DNA of 64,000 nucleotides from Streblospio benedicti (lineage: Eukaryota > Annelida > Polychaeta > Spionida > Spionidae), in contig CM032664.1 of NCBI GenBank assembly GCA_019095985.1, positions 24,852,611 through 24,916,610 of the forward strand. Direction: 5' to 3'. Below, one piece after another: positions 25,195-37,159 of the stretch. Position 1 is the first letter of the stretch, and every line of letters starts with the position of its first letter. A program made the translations under genes and the position numbers. The notes beneath the pieces are model-generated. The model was given only the letters and a program-made list of their open reading frames with translations, did not search any database and was not told where the DNA came from.

Positions 25195-27140
25195 GTATAC
25201 TTTGCTCTGAAGAAAATAGGATTCTTCTTTGTTTGAAGTTGCGGTGTTCCAATCGCACAACTACCTTGTAGTATAACATAGCTAAATAACTAATGCCTTG
25301 ACTACTATATAAGGGTGAATTTATGTATTCAAATCTCAGAGATTCAAATATGTAAAATGCGGACTCTGTTGCAGTGACTATTCCACTGGACATAAGGGAC
25401 TAACGTGTAAAAAATTGATTTCCGACAAAGCATAACACAGTATTCTACGAACCCCTCCATAAAGCGATTGTTCAATTGTCTAGACTCTCAAAAGTTAAAA
25501 AAAAAACTGGACACCATTCAATCTGCTAAATTTGGGATAATAAGAGATATAGCTACGGTCAATGAATCCTCTCTTTGTAGACACTTCAGCTAAGATGTTT
25601 TTGTGTGAAAAACACATTACGGAAAACGCATGATAACATATCATATCACATAATCAGATTTTAAACACAGATACCACACACTTTCTACCTTTGAGGCGTT
25701 CAACTATATTTTGATAGCTGGATTCCTGTAAGCGATAGCATCTCCTCTACTGGGTACTCGTGCATTCTGAAGACACCCATGTTTGTTTTCTCTTGGTTGG
25801 AAACGTCTTGACTAATTTTAATCAATTAGAACTCAATCAAGATAAGGTGGGAAGAGTTCACGCCTGTGTTCTGGGGGGAGTGTTCATTGTTCATTATTGA
25901 GGGAGTTTAAGAAAACCGAGAATTGCAGAAATGTGGTGCAGACTATTTGTGTGAATCTTGAACAGATGAAAAAGTGACATCGCCATGTTTTATATCTATT
26001 AGAAAAAAATGCAATTCCTCTCCTTAATAATAATGGTAATCAAGTATAAATTATATTTACTATTTTTTTTAATCATTTGTAACATGTATGGAAATTTGAA
26101 TATTTGAGCCAATCGTTTTGTGGAAAAATCTACGAGTCTACTAGTCGTCACGCTACCCCACTTTAATAAATGATGGACGTCCTTTTGAGAAGAGTAATAC
26201 CTGTTTTGATTGAACCTGTAAAACTAGATGTGGACACCGCCCAAACAATTCACCTAGACAAGAGAGTATTCACAATAGCAAGTTTAATTTGAGTTTTAAT
26301 TTTAGAGTGGGTGTCAGGTGATTGGGGTAAACAATCAAACAGGTTCCAATATACACGACAATAAGATGTAATTGTATTTATTTGGTTGTCATTCGCTTGG
26401 TTTATGTCATCTGTTATCTATGACCTTGTGGAAAGAAATCTTAAATCCATTGAAAATCTCATCATATCATTTCCAAGATTACTATGTAATCTTCACACCA
26501 AACTCATTTGCGAGGCTTTATAGCGTATTACAACATGTATTCCCGTTCCCTTGTTCTATACACATACACAAACGTACAGTCCCTAAAATACCTTGCTTAT
26601 ATTTAACATAGAAACAAGTCCGTACCATCAAGTCAGTGTGTTGCACCAAGGTTAACTCTAATGAAAACACAATAGGAAATAAGTTTGTCTGGATTCTGCA
26701 AGCAATTCTAGAAAATGTGCTAGCGTTCTAGACCTCCTGACAGCACAAGCGATGCGTTCCACATGTCTCTGATACGCTTAGCACATGACTCGGCGTGTCC
26801 CGAGCGCTCTAAGCATTATATTGCGACACTCTGTATACGAGTTCGTGATGTCGTTTGCAATTCACATTGCCTAAGTGACCATACAAAATGCTAAATGATC
26901 TCAGAACGGCTCAGTGCGTTTGTTTGTGTTCCTCCAATGCTGTATCCTTGCTGGTGTTGTTTGAACGATGGGCCAGAGTTCGACAAGTTTAGATCCAACA
27001 TGGACATGTGCATTTGATTTGCGACTGGGTTGCATCTACGCTTTTACTTCTACAGTTTACTGGTGTCATTTTTGCTTAACAGTACTTTTCAGTACTTTCC
27101 TTAGTATTCGAATATGCCTTCTATGGTGTACACGTATACA
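25195..27140. other. intergenic DNA, nothing recognised
   Basis: No exon-like frame, tRNA or repeat identified apart from the flanking 225-bp repeats. Confidence 0.4.
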
Positions 27141-27372
27141 CGTGTTTTCATATCTATGAATTGTGGGAGTTATTAAGACAAACAAGCCAAATCATGTGAC
27201 TTTTCACGTGATTTTCAATGCACTTTGGGAATTTGTTAGACAGACAATTATGTAGACTGAAGTGTTTCCTCGTTTACGCCATCATGAGGTCTGGTTGATC
27301 GAGACTAATTTACCTTGCGGCCGAATATGGTACTAGTTGCGATCGTATTCTTATATTTCCATTAGAAAACAA
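27141..27372 (+). mobile_element. 225-bp dispersed repeat, copy 2
   Basis: Starts cacgtgttttcatatctatg and ends tttccattagaaaac; contains gcggccgaatatggtact. About 75-80% like copy 3 by eye. Confidence 0.7.
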
Positions 27373-27890
27373 ATATAAAGTTAAGGCTTATTTGGTAATT
27401 GACAAGCTATTTTCAAACATTTTTAATCACAAAAACTCGCCTTCCCAAGAAGTAGATCCCGGAAATAGATATAATGCTCACACCCAATCAATCAGTAGCC
27501 TATCACAAGGCCTTTAAATGATCTGACATGAAGGCCTATTCTAAAAGCTTCTCTATGACGCGAATCTTGCAAGTCTTGTAAAAGTGACGTCATTAACTAA
27601 AAGCACATGCCTTTTTTTTAGAACAGCAATCTATTTCAAGAGCAACTGCATAGTACTGCTGGGTATTTTTCCGTTTAAGCATGTGGTACTGTTCATTTGT
27701 AATGGAGAAGCTTTGATCAAGATCATATATTTAATGTCTTGGCTAATCCTTAACGGTTAAATCACCCATGGATGTTGCGGCTTCTATAGTTATACAGCTG
27801 CTGCTACTGAATACTCTGGTTTTAAATGCTATAACAGGCCAAAATGTTTGAGGCTGTATATTTAATATCAGTGGATTCCTAGGGTTCTGT

Positions 27891-28033
27891 AAAAGACCTT
27901 ATATCTATTAGAGCTAGAGGCTGTCGCAATTGCACTTGCTCTTCTTCTTTGCCCTTGATATATGGTTTACACGAGCGTTTTTTTGTAATAATAGGGAATC
28001 AATAGAAATCAACTATTAGATATAAGGTCTTTT
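27891..28033. mobile_element. 143-bp MITE with 21-bp inverted ends
   Basis: Left end AAAAGACCTTATATCTATTAG; right end is its reverse complement with one difference. A second copy, inverted and more decayed, is at 62851-62960 and shares the internal words gctagaggc, caattg, acttgctc and cacgagcg. Confidence 0.75.
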
Positions 28034-28600
28034 GAGAGACTACCAATCAGAGGCTTGGTGGTCTGACAATTTTAATCTTTCCGATTTGGCTTGTTTCGTA
28101 ACAGCAGCATACATACAATAAGCGATAGACCTGAAACCGACGATGCTTCTACTTGTGCTTTCACTAGACACATTAGAAGAGAGAGTACTTTGGACTTTTT
28201 GCTAGGACATTTCAACAGAACTATATCTGCCTTAAACATTTAATACTTATACACACGTTTAGCACTTTTCTTTTGCTTTGGATAATTTAGTAGAAACCCA
28301 GTCCATCCACAGCCATGGACATTTTTATGAGGATGTGATGCAATCAGCTGCCATCATTAAGGAATATCCCGTTTAGTCTTATGATCTTATGATGTCATCT
28401 GTATCTGTGGTCGAAATCTCGATTGCTTTTCTAATAAACTATACACAGGAAAAAAAGACAGTATTAAACATGTTTATTATCATTACAGCGTGGATAGATG
28501 AATCTTCGTGATGACACATTCAATAATGTATAGCTTGGGGGGGAAAAGCAAAAACGGGTTTGTACATATATAGGCTTACATGTAACCACAGTTACCACAG

Positions 28601-28823
28601 ACACGAGTTTTCTTATCTATGATTTTGGGATTTATTAAGACAAACAAACCGAATCACGTGACTTTTCGTGTGTTTTTGCAATGTATTCTTTGAATTGTTT
28701 AGACAAATAATAAAACATTGAAATAGACAGAATCGTTTCCTCGCCGCCACACGATCAAGACTAATTTACCTAGCGGCCGAATATGGTACTACTATCGTAC
28801 CCTAATATTTCCATTAGAAAACA
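28601..28823 (+). mobile_element. 225-bp dispersed repeat, copy 3
   Basis: Starts acacgagttttcttatctat and ends tttccattagaaaac; contains gcggccgaatatggtact. Lies 1.2 kb downstream of copy 2 in the same orientation. Confidence 0.7.
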
Positions 28824-31800
28824 AGTGCATAGGGAGATTTAGCCCTGGCAGGTTGAGAGCAGAGGAGGCCATACTAGTCCTACATCACGTTTAAACGAAG
28901 TGGCGGCCACTTATTCATACACGTAGAGTTGTGTGAAGAAATTCCGGGGGAACAAGACTTATTGAAAACGGATAAGTGCATTGAGTCATGACACAGACAG
29001 TCTTAATCGCAAAATATACAACGTGTTTTTAGAAACAAACCTTATTTTCCTAATGGTGGGTCGAACCCTTCCTTTCCTCCTACCCATATTCTCTCTTCTT
29101 TTGCCTGTTTTCTCTGCTCTTCCGTGCCACCTCTTTCTCCCTCGTGCTTCATTTCTCTTGTGATTGGTTTGATATACTTTGAAAAAGAAATAATGTAGTC
29201 TATATTTTGATTGATTTCTGGCCAATGATTCAAGTCACAGTGTAGGGATATTGAGCAATGTATTTGCATGTGCAGTGTGAAAGAGATCCCCATGAACCGA
29301 CTATGTGTAACATGTGGTCACGGTTTTGTGTCATCCCTCACGATTCTATTGAGTTGTGAACATGAAGTATATGTACTTGATGTTTAACAATATGAAGCAA
29401 TCTAGAGCACACTTAACCACATCATTGCATATATGTGACAAATGATGACAGGGGCAAAGGGCCAGACAGATCCAGTCAGAGATTAATCAAAGCCATTCCT
29501 CAAAATGCATTATAAATGAGGCCTCATAGATATTCCGTGCCGAGTGTCTAAATAACATTTTAAACAGCACAAACAAAAGATATGCTTTAGCATTGTTTTT
29601 GTTCCATCATATAATTATGATCGAAATGCATATTGAAATGCATTGATTTGATATAATACCCTTGTAAATATAATTAGTACTACGAAATCAGTTACATGTA
29701 AATAAAGAGACCAAGTGCTATGTATATGAAATAAGAATTATACTATATGCATTTTAAATTATGAACAACATTAGGAAAAAATACCAATATGGTGGAAGTG
29801 CACTGGCCCCTTTCCATCCCCAGTTTTGCAGTATCCTTGACCTTGAGAAAGTAAGTGTATTCTTATTCGTTAAGTAATGGCACACCTCTACGTAACACGG
29901 TTCCAAGCCAATTAGAATCGACTTTTGTCCAGAAACTGTATGAAGGATGAAACATCTGCACTATTCAATTCTAATCCTTGCTCTCCTTTTCCTATAGTAA
30001 GCCAGCGTCAGGTCTCACGGTTATCTACACACTGCACAGTATGTTGGTATGAACAATGAGCATGCCCCTACCCCTATCGTGGCATAGCTGAAGTCTTCCA
30101 TTTCATTGTCAACCATTTGTCATTTACTGGACTCGAACTTATAATCTTATGGTTGCGAGACCAGAATGATACCATCATTCCATGGTGCTAACTGATGAAA
30201 GTGGACATTATGTTTGTTTCATATAATATAATTACAAGCTTGTTCTGCGACCAGACAGTCCCAAATATGGAAATCAAATCAGTTCAATCACTGTTGGTTA
30301 ATTAACATATTGTTCTGCCTCAAGCGTGTTTTAAATTAAAAGATAGGTTCTTCTTTTCCACGCGTATTTTTCATATCTTCACTTCCTGTGAAAAGCCAAG
30401 ATAAGCATGTACTGGCTGATCCAGGTTTTCTGAATGGGGGAAGGGGGCGCACTCACAGGATTTCATTGGCTACATAAGATGGCTCGGGAAGCTGCCAAAA
30501 AATCCACGAAAATTAATTTTTGGGTTGAAAAATGCGTGGGATTGGAGGTAGGCGAGCCCCTATGAATCCCCCTGAATCTGCCTATGGGCTTTAAAATTGG
30601 TGCTATAAACGGTCAACAGCACCCGCATTAATAATGCATTAAAATGCTAATATTCAATTATCTATGAATAAATTGTACTGAATTCATTATACCGTGAGAG
30701 GAGTCATCCTCTGCCTCAATATCACTAAATTCGATTACAGTTCATAATTTATCATACTAGTCAAAGATGCTGTATATAAATAGGTTTTGTTAGGACCGCT
30801 ATGAATAATTCTGAACGAAAGATTTATAGAAGCAAGAAACGATAAAGCAAGAAAAGCATTTGTAAGAGACTGGACTGTCCCCGACAGAACACTAAAAGCT
30901 GATCATGCATACAAATAAGGGATAAGCTATGCCCAACGTTTGTTGCACTAGACAGTGGTTAATCTACTAGGCGGTGTACAGTAGAACCTCTGTATTGAGA
31001 CCTCCAAATCGGGCGGGTTTAAAAGGAAGTGGGATTAGATGTGGGGGAAATGGCCGAAATAAATAGAGATGTGGGTAAAAGAGGGAAAACAAAGGCCGTG
31101 GGGTGTCAAGGAAGTGGGATGTGGGAAAACGCCTTAAAATTGGTGGGTGTGGGAAAATGTGAAAAAAAATATTGAGGTGCGTGATTTCTTCATTCCTTAA
31201 AAATTCTCCCCACAGGGACTGTTCTTAAGTGAACTCGAGCTCAATACAGAGATGGTTTCATTGTGTAGGTTTGCACGGATGAAACCAGGGTCTAATAGAG
31301 GTGGTCTCTGTATAGAAGTGGTCATAATTGGAAGTTACGCTGCATGAAGTTGTAATATAGTATCTGTGGTGATATGGTTCCTCAAAACGACTTGCCATTA
31401 GATGCCGGAGAAAATGGTGAATGCACAACTGATAATAAGCTTTGGAATTAGAAGAAGACTAATATACACACAAAATGGGACACGGGAATAGAAATGGAAT
31501 GTGGAAATTATTGACCATCATAATGTCCTCCAAACACGTACTCATTTCTTGCTATACAGAGTCCCCGTCAAGAGCAGCGACGACTTACCCCAGATTTCAT
31601 CAATGAGTTTCTACCCCCTCACCCCACGCACTATCAAAACAACATTTTGTACAGTGATCTTTAGATTATGGACATATATTTTCATTTATAGAAACAATCA
31701 TTAGAAAACTATGTGGACCTTGGTCTCATGATGTTAGAGACAGTTACCGAGTGCTCCGTGAGCAAGACAAAGATAGAATTACCGAGTAATAAATGGATGT

Positions 31801-33510
31801 GCAGCGATTGCAATGACCTAGTGTAAATGTAATTAAAAAAACTTGCTAGATAAATGTGAATTACAGACCATAAATCTAGCATCTGTATTCACTTATATTT
31901 CTTGATGCACTGTAAATAATTTCTTGCGCAAGCTCGAATGTTGTGCATGCAACCTGTTATGGCTTCTTTATGGAAACTCTGTACATGTATAGTTGCTCTT
32001 TATGGAAACTCTGTATTGTTGTGGCCGGGATGTATAATGTAAATGCTGATAATAATGGACAGACTCTATGATAGATGGATGTTGTAAACTCGTAGATAAT
32101 CGCAAAAAACATGTTTTCTGTAAAACACACTGAGTTTATAATGTAGAGAGAAAAACAGATTTGAAAATCCTTTGGCCAAGATGTGGTATGAGTGGGCCAT
32201 GGGAATTTTGTATATATGATTCAGAATTATAGTTTATTTACAAAGCAGATTAAAACAGCATAGTCTCTATAGCTAACACACGTCAAGCAGACCTTTTTAT
32301 CGGAAGAATTCGGCCAGAATAGGATATGTACAAGCTATCGTAATTGCCATAATTTTCAAAAGACAACGATCCAGTCACCGCCGATCTTACGTACACAACT
32401 GCTCGCTAAACTTGTGCCAACCAATCAAATGTTCCCTGGGATCCAGCTGGGAAAAGCTAAAACGCTCGTTATTGCTATAAAAGCTGATGCTTCAGTCTCT
32501 ACACTTTTATACATCCCATCAATGTCGTCCTAAAACAAGGCATAAGGCGTGCGCACCTTTTTTGGCAATCACAACTACAGTGTCACCCGTATATAGAGAA
32601 TTCTGGTAACTCGAACTGATGAACAGCTCGAGTAAATAATCATTTCTGGTCAAGCTACTAAATTAAGCACTCTGATAGCTCGAATTTCTGGAAAACTCTA
32701 GTTTGCATACCACACACTTCAAGTTCCAGTTAACCGGATCCAAACCCATTATTTTCCGGCTTATTATAATAAGCTAACAATCAATCCACAAGTTATTGAA
32801 AGTAATTTTGCTCATAAGCAGTGTTTTTACAGACATTTCCGTGAACAAACAATGAACAACATGAGCCAGTTCAAGAAAAAGCAAAACAAAAAACAAAACA
32901 AAAATAGAAAAAATAAATAAATAAAGATAAAAGAAAAAGAAAGGACCAATACAACGGCTATTGTCTCAAGACGCAAAACCTGATGCTCTATATGTCCGTG
33001 TAGTACTTAGATGTGATTTGGAAGCGCCCTAATAGTATTAGCCTCGCATTAGATCTCGGCTCTGAGACGTTGATTCAACACGATCAGAGCGAGGCCTTTC
33101 TCTCAGCAAAGTCGTTTGCGGGTTAATAGGAAGATGGACGCCCGGCGAAAGCATATGGATAAGCCATTATCTCTCATGTGCATCTAAATGGCAGCGGTTG
33201 AGGGTGGTTTACGAGGTGCTCTTCCCGTATATATAGTGGTTTGCTGCTATCTTAGTATTGTTATTATGAATGAAAGAACGGGGTATATTGTGAAGTGCTG
33301 TTGGGATGTGTAAAAGGGGTAAGTGGTTTTACGTTTATGCCTATGTTGGTGAGAGTGTGCAACTGTATATGGGGAAGAATTATTGAATCAATGAAGTAAC
33401 TGACTGTGTATAGTCTTGTTATACAGTAGCTTGTTATTCTGACGATGCCTTCACAAAATGAAGAAACAAAGAAACAAAAAACAAACAAGAAAACAAACAA
33501 AAACTAGATC
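28824..33510. other. intergenic DNA with dispersed repeats
   Basis: No supported gene. Contains a SINE-like fragment (about 30045-30190, minus strand, B-box-like AAGTTCGAGTCC), a GATCCAGG-type repeat (30410-30592), a pogo-type MITE interrupted by a GTGGGA-type repeat (30976-31350), a TCGAA-rich MITE-like piece (32590-32770) and an A-rich stretch (32875-32945). Confidence 0.45.
30976..31350. mobile_element. pogo-type MITE interrupted by GTGGGA-type repeat
   Basis: The left end acagtagaacctctgtattg is followed from about 31015 to 31200 by gtgggatgtgggaaa-type sequence, then by MITE-like text again (tacagagatggttt...tctaatagaggtggtctctg). This looks like one element inserted into another. Confidence 0.5.
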
Positions 33511-34470
33511 AAAAGTGCTCAGAGAGCACAGCGTCGCTAGAGCAACATTGACACATGGGCAATAAAGATGTTTGCTTTGCAATTAAAGCAGAAAGAAGTC
33601 TTACTTGATTCGTGACTCATCCTACATCTATGTTGTTGGCATTGGATTGCAGGTGCTTTCTAAACATGGCTAAAGTAGATATCTATTGCTCATGAGTCGA
33701 CATTAATATGGTAACACTGTGATCTCTGAGCACTTTTATTCCAATATAGCCACTATGCCAATTTGATGGTCATGTTTCCAACAGTATTGAAACTATAGCG
33801 GAAAAATAGAAAGAAAAATGATTAAAATGGCCGTCTGAAAGGTAAACTCTAATTGGCAAAGTGCCAAAATTAAATACAGTTGATGTTCAGTAGGCATGTA
33901 AGCATTGCACAAAGTTTGAATGCTTTCTCACAAGCATCATCAAAACTATTGCCGAAAATGTTGAAAATGGACCTAAAATGCCACTACGGAAAGCACACTT
34001 TAATTGGCAAAGTGCCCAAAATCGAATCACTTTTGTGTCGCGTTATACCAAATAGTTGTGTAAAGTTTGAACGAAATAGTGCGAAGCGTAAAAGCTCTAG
34101 CTTGTCCGGAGACAAACATACATACATACATACATACAAACCTACATACATACATACATACATACATACATACATACATACATACATACATACATACATA
34201 CATACATACATACATACATACATACATACATACATACATACATACATACATACATACATACATACATACATACATACATACATACATACATACATACATA
34301 CATACATACATACATACATACATACATACATACATACATACATACATACATACATACATACATACATACATACATACATACATACATACATACATACATA
34401 CATACATACATACATAGTTACAAACGAACGAAACACAAGGCTTTCGCTTCAGCTGCTGAAGCGACGCAAC
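33511..34470. mobile_element. dispersed element carrying a long (ACAT)n tract
   Basis: Left part: aaaagtgctcagaga at 33511-33525 is repeated inverted at 33722-33736. Then come two diverged copies of a unit with aattggcaaagtgcc (33852 and 34003), then cttgtccggagacaaac leading into the (ACAT)n tract, then a hairpin cgcttcagctgctgaagcg (34445-34463). The outer gcgtcgct (33529) matches agcgacgc (34460) inverted. I read it as one microsatellite-bearing mobile repeat, possibly composite. Confidence 0.45.
34116..34416. repeat. (ACAT)n microsatellite, about 75 units
   Basis: Pure tetranucleotide run of about 300 bp with one break (aaacct near 34137). Open in several frames only because the unit contains no stop; not coding. 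Confidence 0.97.
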
Positions 34471-35762
34471 AAAACAAACACCTCATTGTGTTTCCACTCA
34501 TACCTAAGAGACTGATAACCACCCCACCAAACCTTTGCACCTCAACAAAATCACCAAATTATCTTTAAAGTGCTATATATCCAATAGAGGATTCATTTCC
34601 AAGTGTGAAGCAATATACATTGCGTAGATCCATCATAGATTTCAGTCCATTAACACTCACATGGTGTATTAGTACCTTATCACATATGCAAGCCTTTAAG
34701 CCATAGATTATATGGACATGGATCATGTAGATACTAAACAAAAAATGTCTCAATTGGTCATGGCTTTAATGGATATTCCCCACCCTCTTCAGTGTTGCCA
34801 CCTAAATCCAGGAGTCAATGCTGCAGCATCTTACACGTGCACATAGCATTGTGACATAGCATAGAGTATATAGAGCTAAAGTGCTGCCATCTAAACACAC
34901 GAGTCATCGTTGCTATAGTACTTATTGGTGGTGATGAATCACCATTAACCAAAGCACGCTTTTTACACAAGGTGGACTTTGGTATCCGGGTCTGTATATT
35001 CTACGCAGAACAGCTAAAACTGCCAATATGCATAAAACCCATCCAGCTAGAACTGTCAATATGCACAAAACTCATCCACATCTCAGAACACTATGCGGGT
35101 GTAAAACTGCATCATAACGAGGAGCTGTTGGTGCAACAGTGTCAACCATTAAAAAATAACTTCACATAGCAAACGGGAAAAAGGAAAAAATGACCCAAAT
35201 TCTGACTCACCTACTCGTGAAATGTTCATGGACAGTCTTTGGTGTACAATCATACAGTTGAGACCTTTGCTCTATGGAACAGCCCCTCTATAATATGACT
35301 CTTTCTCGGGGTCCCAAACCGTCATAAAGAGACCAGCATACACGGCTCTAAAGAGACCAGCCCTCACGTGAGACCACTTGAGGTCTGTCAGTGCGCTGGG
35401 AGCCGGGGCGGGGAGTTCTAAATAGAGATGTCCTCGTATACTGTATTCCTCGCAGATGTAGCACCCCTACAGCATCGCTCTATTGAGACCACCTCTTGCA
35501 GTTCCGGACCTTCAAAATAACCAACTCCATAAAGAGACAACCTCTCTATTCAGATCACTTAAGCTCAGTGCCCTGGGTAGTCTTCACAGACCAAACATGG
35601 AGATCTAGAGGCGGTTTGGGGGGGAGGGAGGCGCCAGAGCGCCCGTAAGTACACTCCCCGTCCTCCAAAACTTGGATATATGTCCAATTTGCCAGTGTGT
35701 AGACGACCTCTAATGTACTGTATTCCTTGCAGATGTAGCACCCTCGCTGTTGCCCAAAGACG
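34471..35762. other. region upstream of the FREM1-like gene
   Basis: From 35245 to about 35560 it is pogo-type repeat sequence (ctctataatatgactc, aaagagaccagc, ctctattgagaccacctctt). The 28-bp tactgtattcct(c/t)gcag stretch with its flank occurs at 35439-35466 and 35716-35743. No clear TATA box in front of exon 1. Confidence 0.4.
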
Positions 35763-37159
35763 ATGTCGTCTGGCCGTCTCGCCGCCGCCCCGCCGCCGCA
35801 CTGTGTGCTGCTGGCCGCCGCCGCCCTCGTCTACGCATGCGTCGTGCAGCAGACGACCGCCACCAGCGCCCCGATGGTGACGGCCTCCGTGAACGTGCAC
35901 AAGGGCAGGGTCGCCTACCTGCAGGTAATTGGTCAAGGTATTTTTAGTATATGAGATAGATATGGCGTCTAGAAATCCCATTTCCCTCTTTTTTTGGCCC
36001 TTTTCCCCTTATCCCTCTTTTTGGCCCTTTCCCCCGTATCCCTCTTTTTTGGCTCTTTTTCCTTTATCCCACTAATTGGAGATCCCTTATCCCTCTTTTT
36101 TGGGACACTTTTCCCTTATCCCTCTTTTATCGGCCTTTTTTCCCTTATCCCACTTTCTTATACCCCCACAAATATGATATAATGAATACAGCTTATTTAT
36201 CCGCGCAGTTATTATAACCACAACAGATGAAAAAAATGTTTGAAAGTTTTGGATATAGCTTATCAAAATAGTACTGTGCAGCACTGTGCCGCACTGTACT
36301 GTTCTGTACTGTACTGAACTATGGACTGTGCACCCCTATGGTGGTCTTGATAAAGAGATTCTACTGTACAATACATATGAGATACATGTGATACAATGAG
36401 CATAGCATATATAATCATAGTGCACGAACAACGCGTTGAAACCTTTATGATATGGTAAATATAGATCTAGATGATGTTTCCCTGGGTCTGCCTATGTGTA
36501 CTCTACTGTTAGTGCACCAGGGACGGATCCAGCGGGGGGCCTCGGGGGGCTCTAGCCCCCCCGCCTGCCATATTAGCCTTAAAGCCCCCCCCCCCGCCCC
36601 TACAATTTAGCCCCCCCCCCTTTCCCCACCAAAATACTTCATTTTCATAGGGTTTTTCATGAAATCCCGTAAGTGAGCCCCCCTTTCCTTATGTTTTCCT
36701 TACGTCCCTGTTCCAAAAACCTGGATCTGCCCCCACGCACGGACAAATCCGCCCGCCCCCCGCTCTCAAAATTTGAAAATTAGCCCCCCCCTCTCAAAAT
36801 TTGAAAATTAGCCCCCCCCCCCGCTCTCAAATTTCTGAATCCGTCCCTGTGCACTGTACTATATTATACGGTACTGTACTGGACTTTACTGTACTCGAAT
36901 GTAACCATGCGAATGTTATGCTATGCTACACGATAATATGAAAATACATTCTTATTAGTTAGCTTGTGTCCTATTGCATTAACTTTTAAATGGGTCTGTC
37001 CATGTACACCTACTAAAATGAGTTAAACCATCTATCTAGGCCGAGGAGCTGTTCGGGCCCCACTGGGAGGTTCCGGCAGCCGAGGAGGGCGTCATCTGCA
37101 AGGTGGAGGTCATGACCCATGAACCCGTGACCCTCAGAGTGGGCAGGTTTGAGCCAAGT
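35763..37159 (+). CDS. FREM1: FREM1-like exons 1-2: signal peptide and start of N-terminal domain
   Basis: Exon 1 (residues 1-54) codes an Ala/Leu-rich secretion signal (core VLLAAALVYACV type, roughly residues 14-30), then the family start ASVNVHKGRVAYLQ, equivalent to the VNRG..V..G...L stretch of FRAS1/FREM proteins. Exon 2 (residues 55-94) contains CKVEVMTHEPVTLRVGRFEP, which closely resembles the vertebrate FREM C.VEV...EPVT.RVG.L.P motif. Exon 1 is far richer in G+C than its surroundings. The sequence before it (35716-35743) looks like a splice acceptor, ttccttgcag, so the 5' UTR may begin in an exon further upstream. Confidence 0.85.

Noticed and set aside
33880-34515. Long frames of alternating HTYI or MYVC residues
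   Set aside because: Translation of the (ACAT)n microsatellite, open in many frames because the unit has no stop.
35565-35981. Minus-strand 138-residue frame opposite FREM1-like exon 1
   Set aside because: Shadow of the GC-rich plus-strand exon; the plus frame has the signal peptide, family motif and splice donor.
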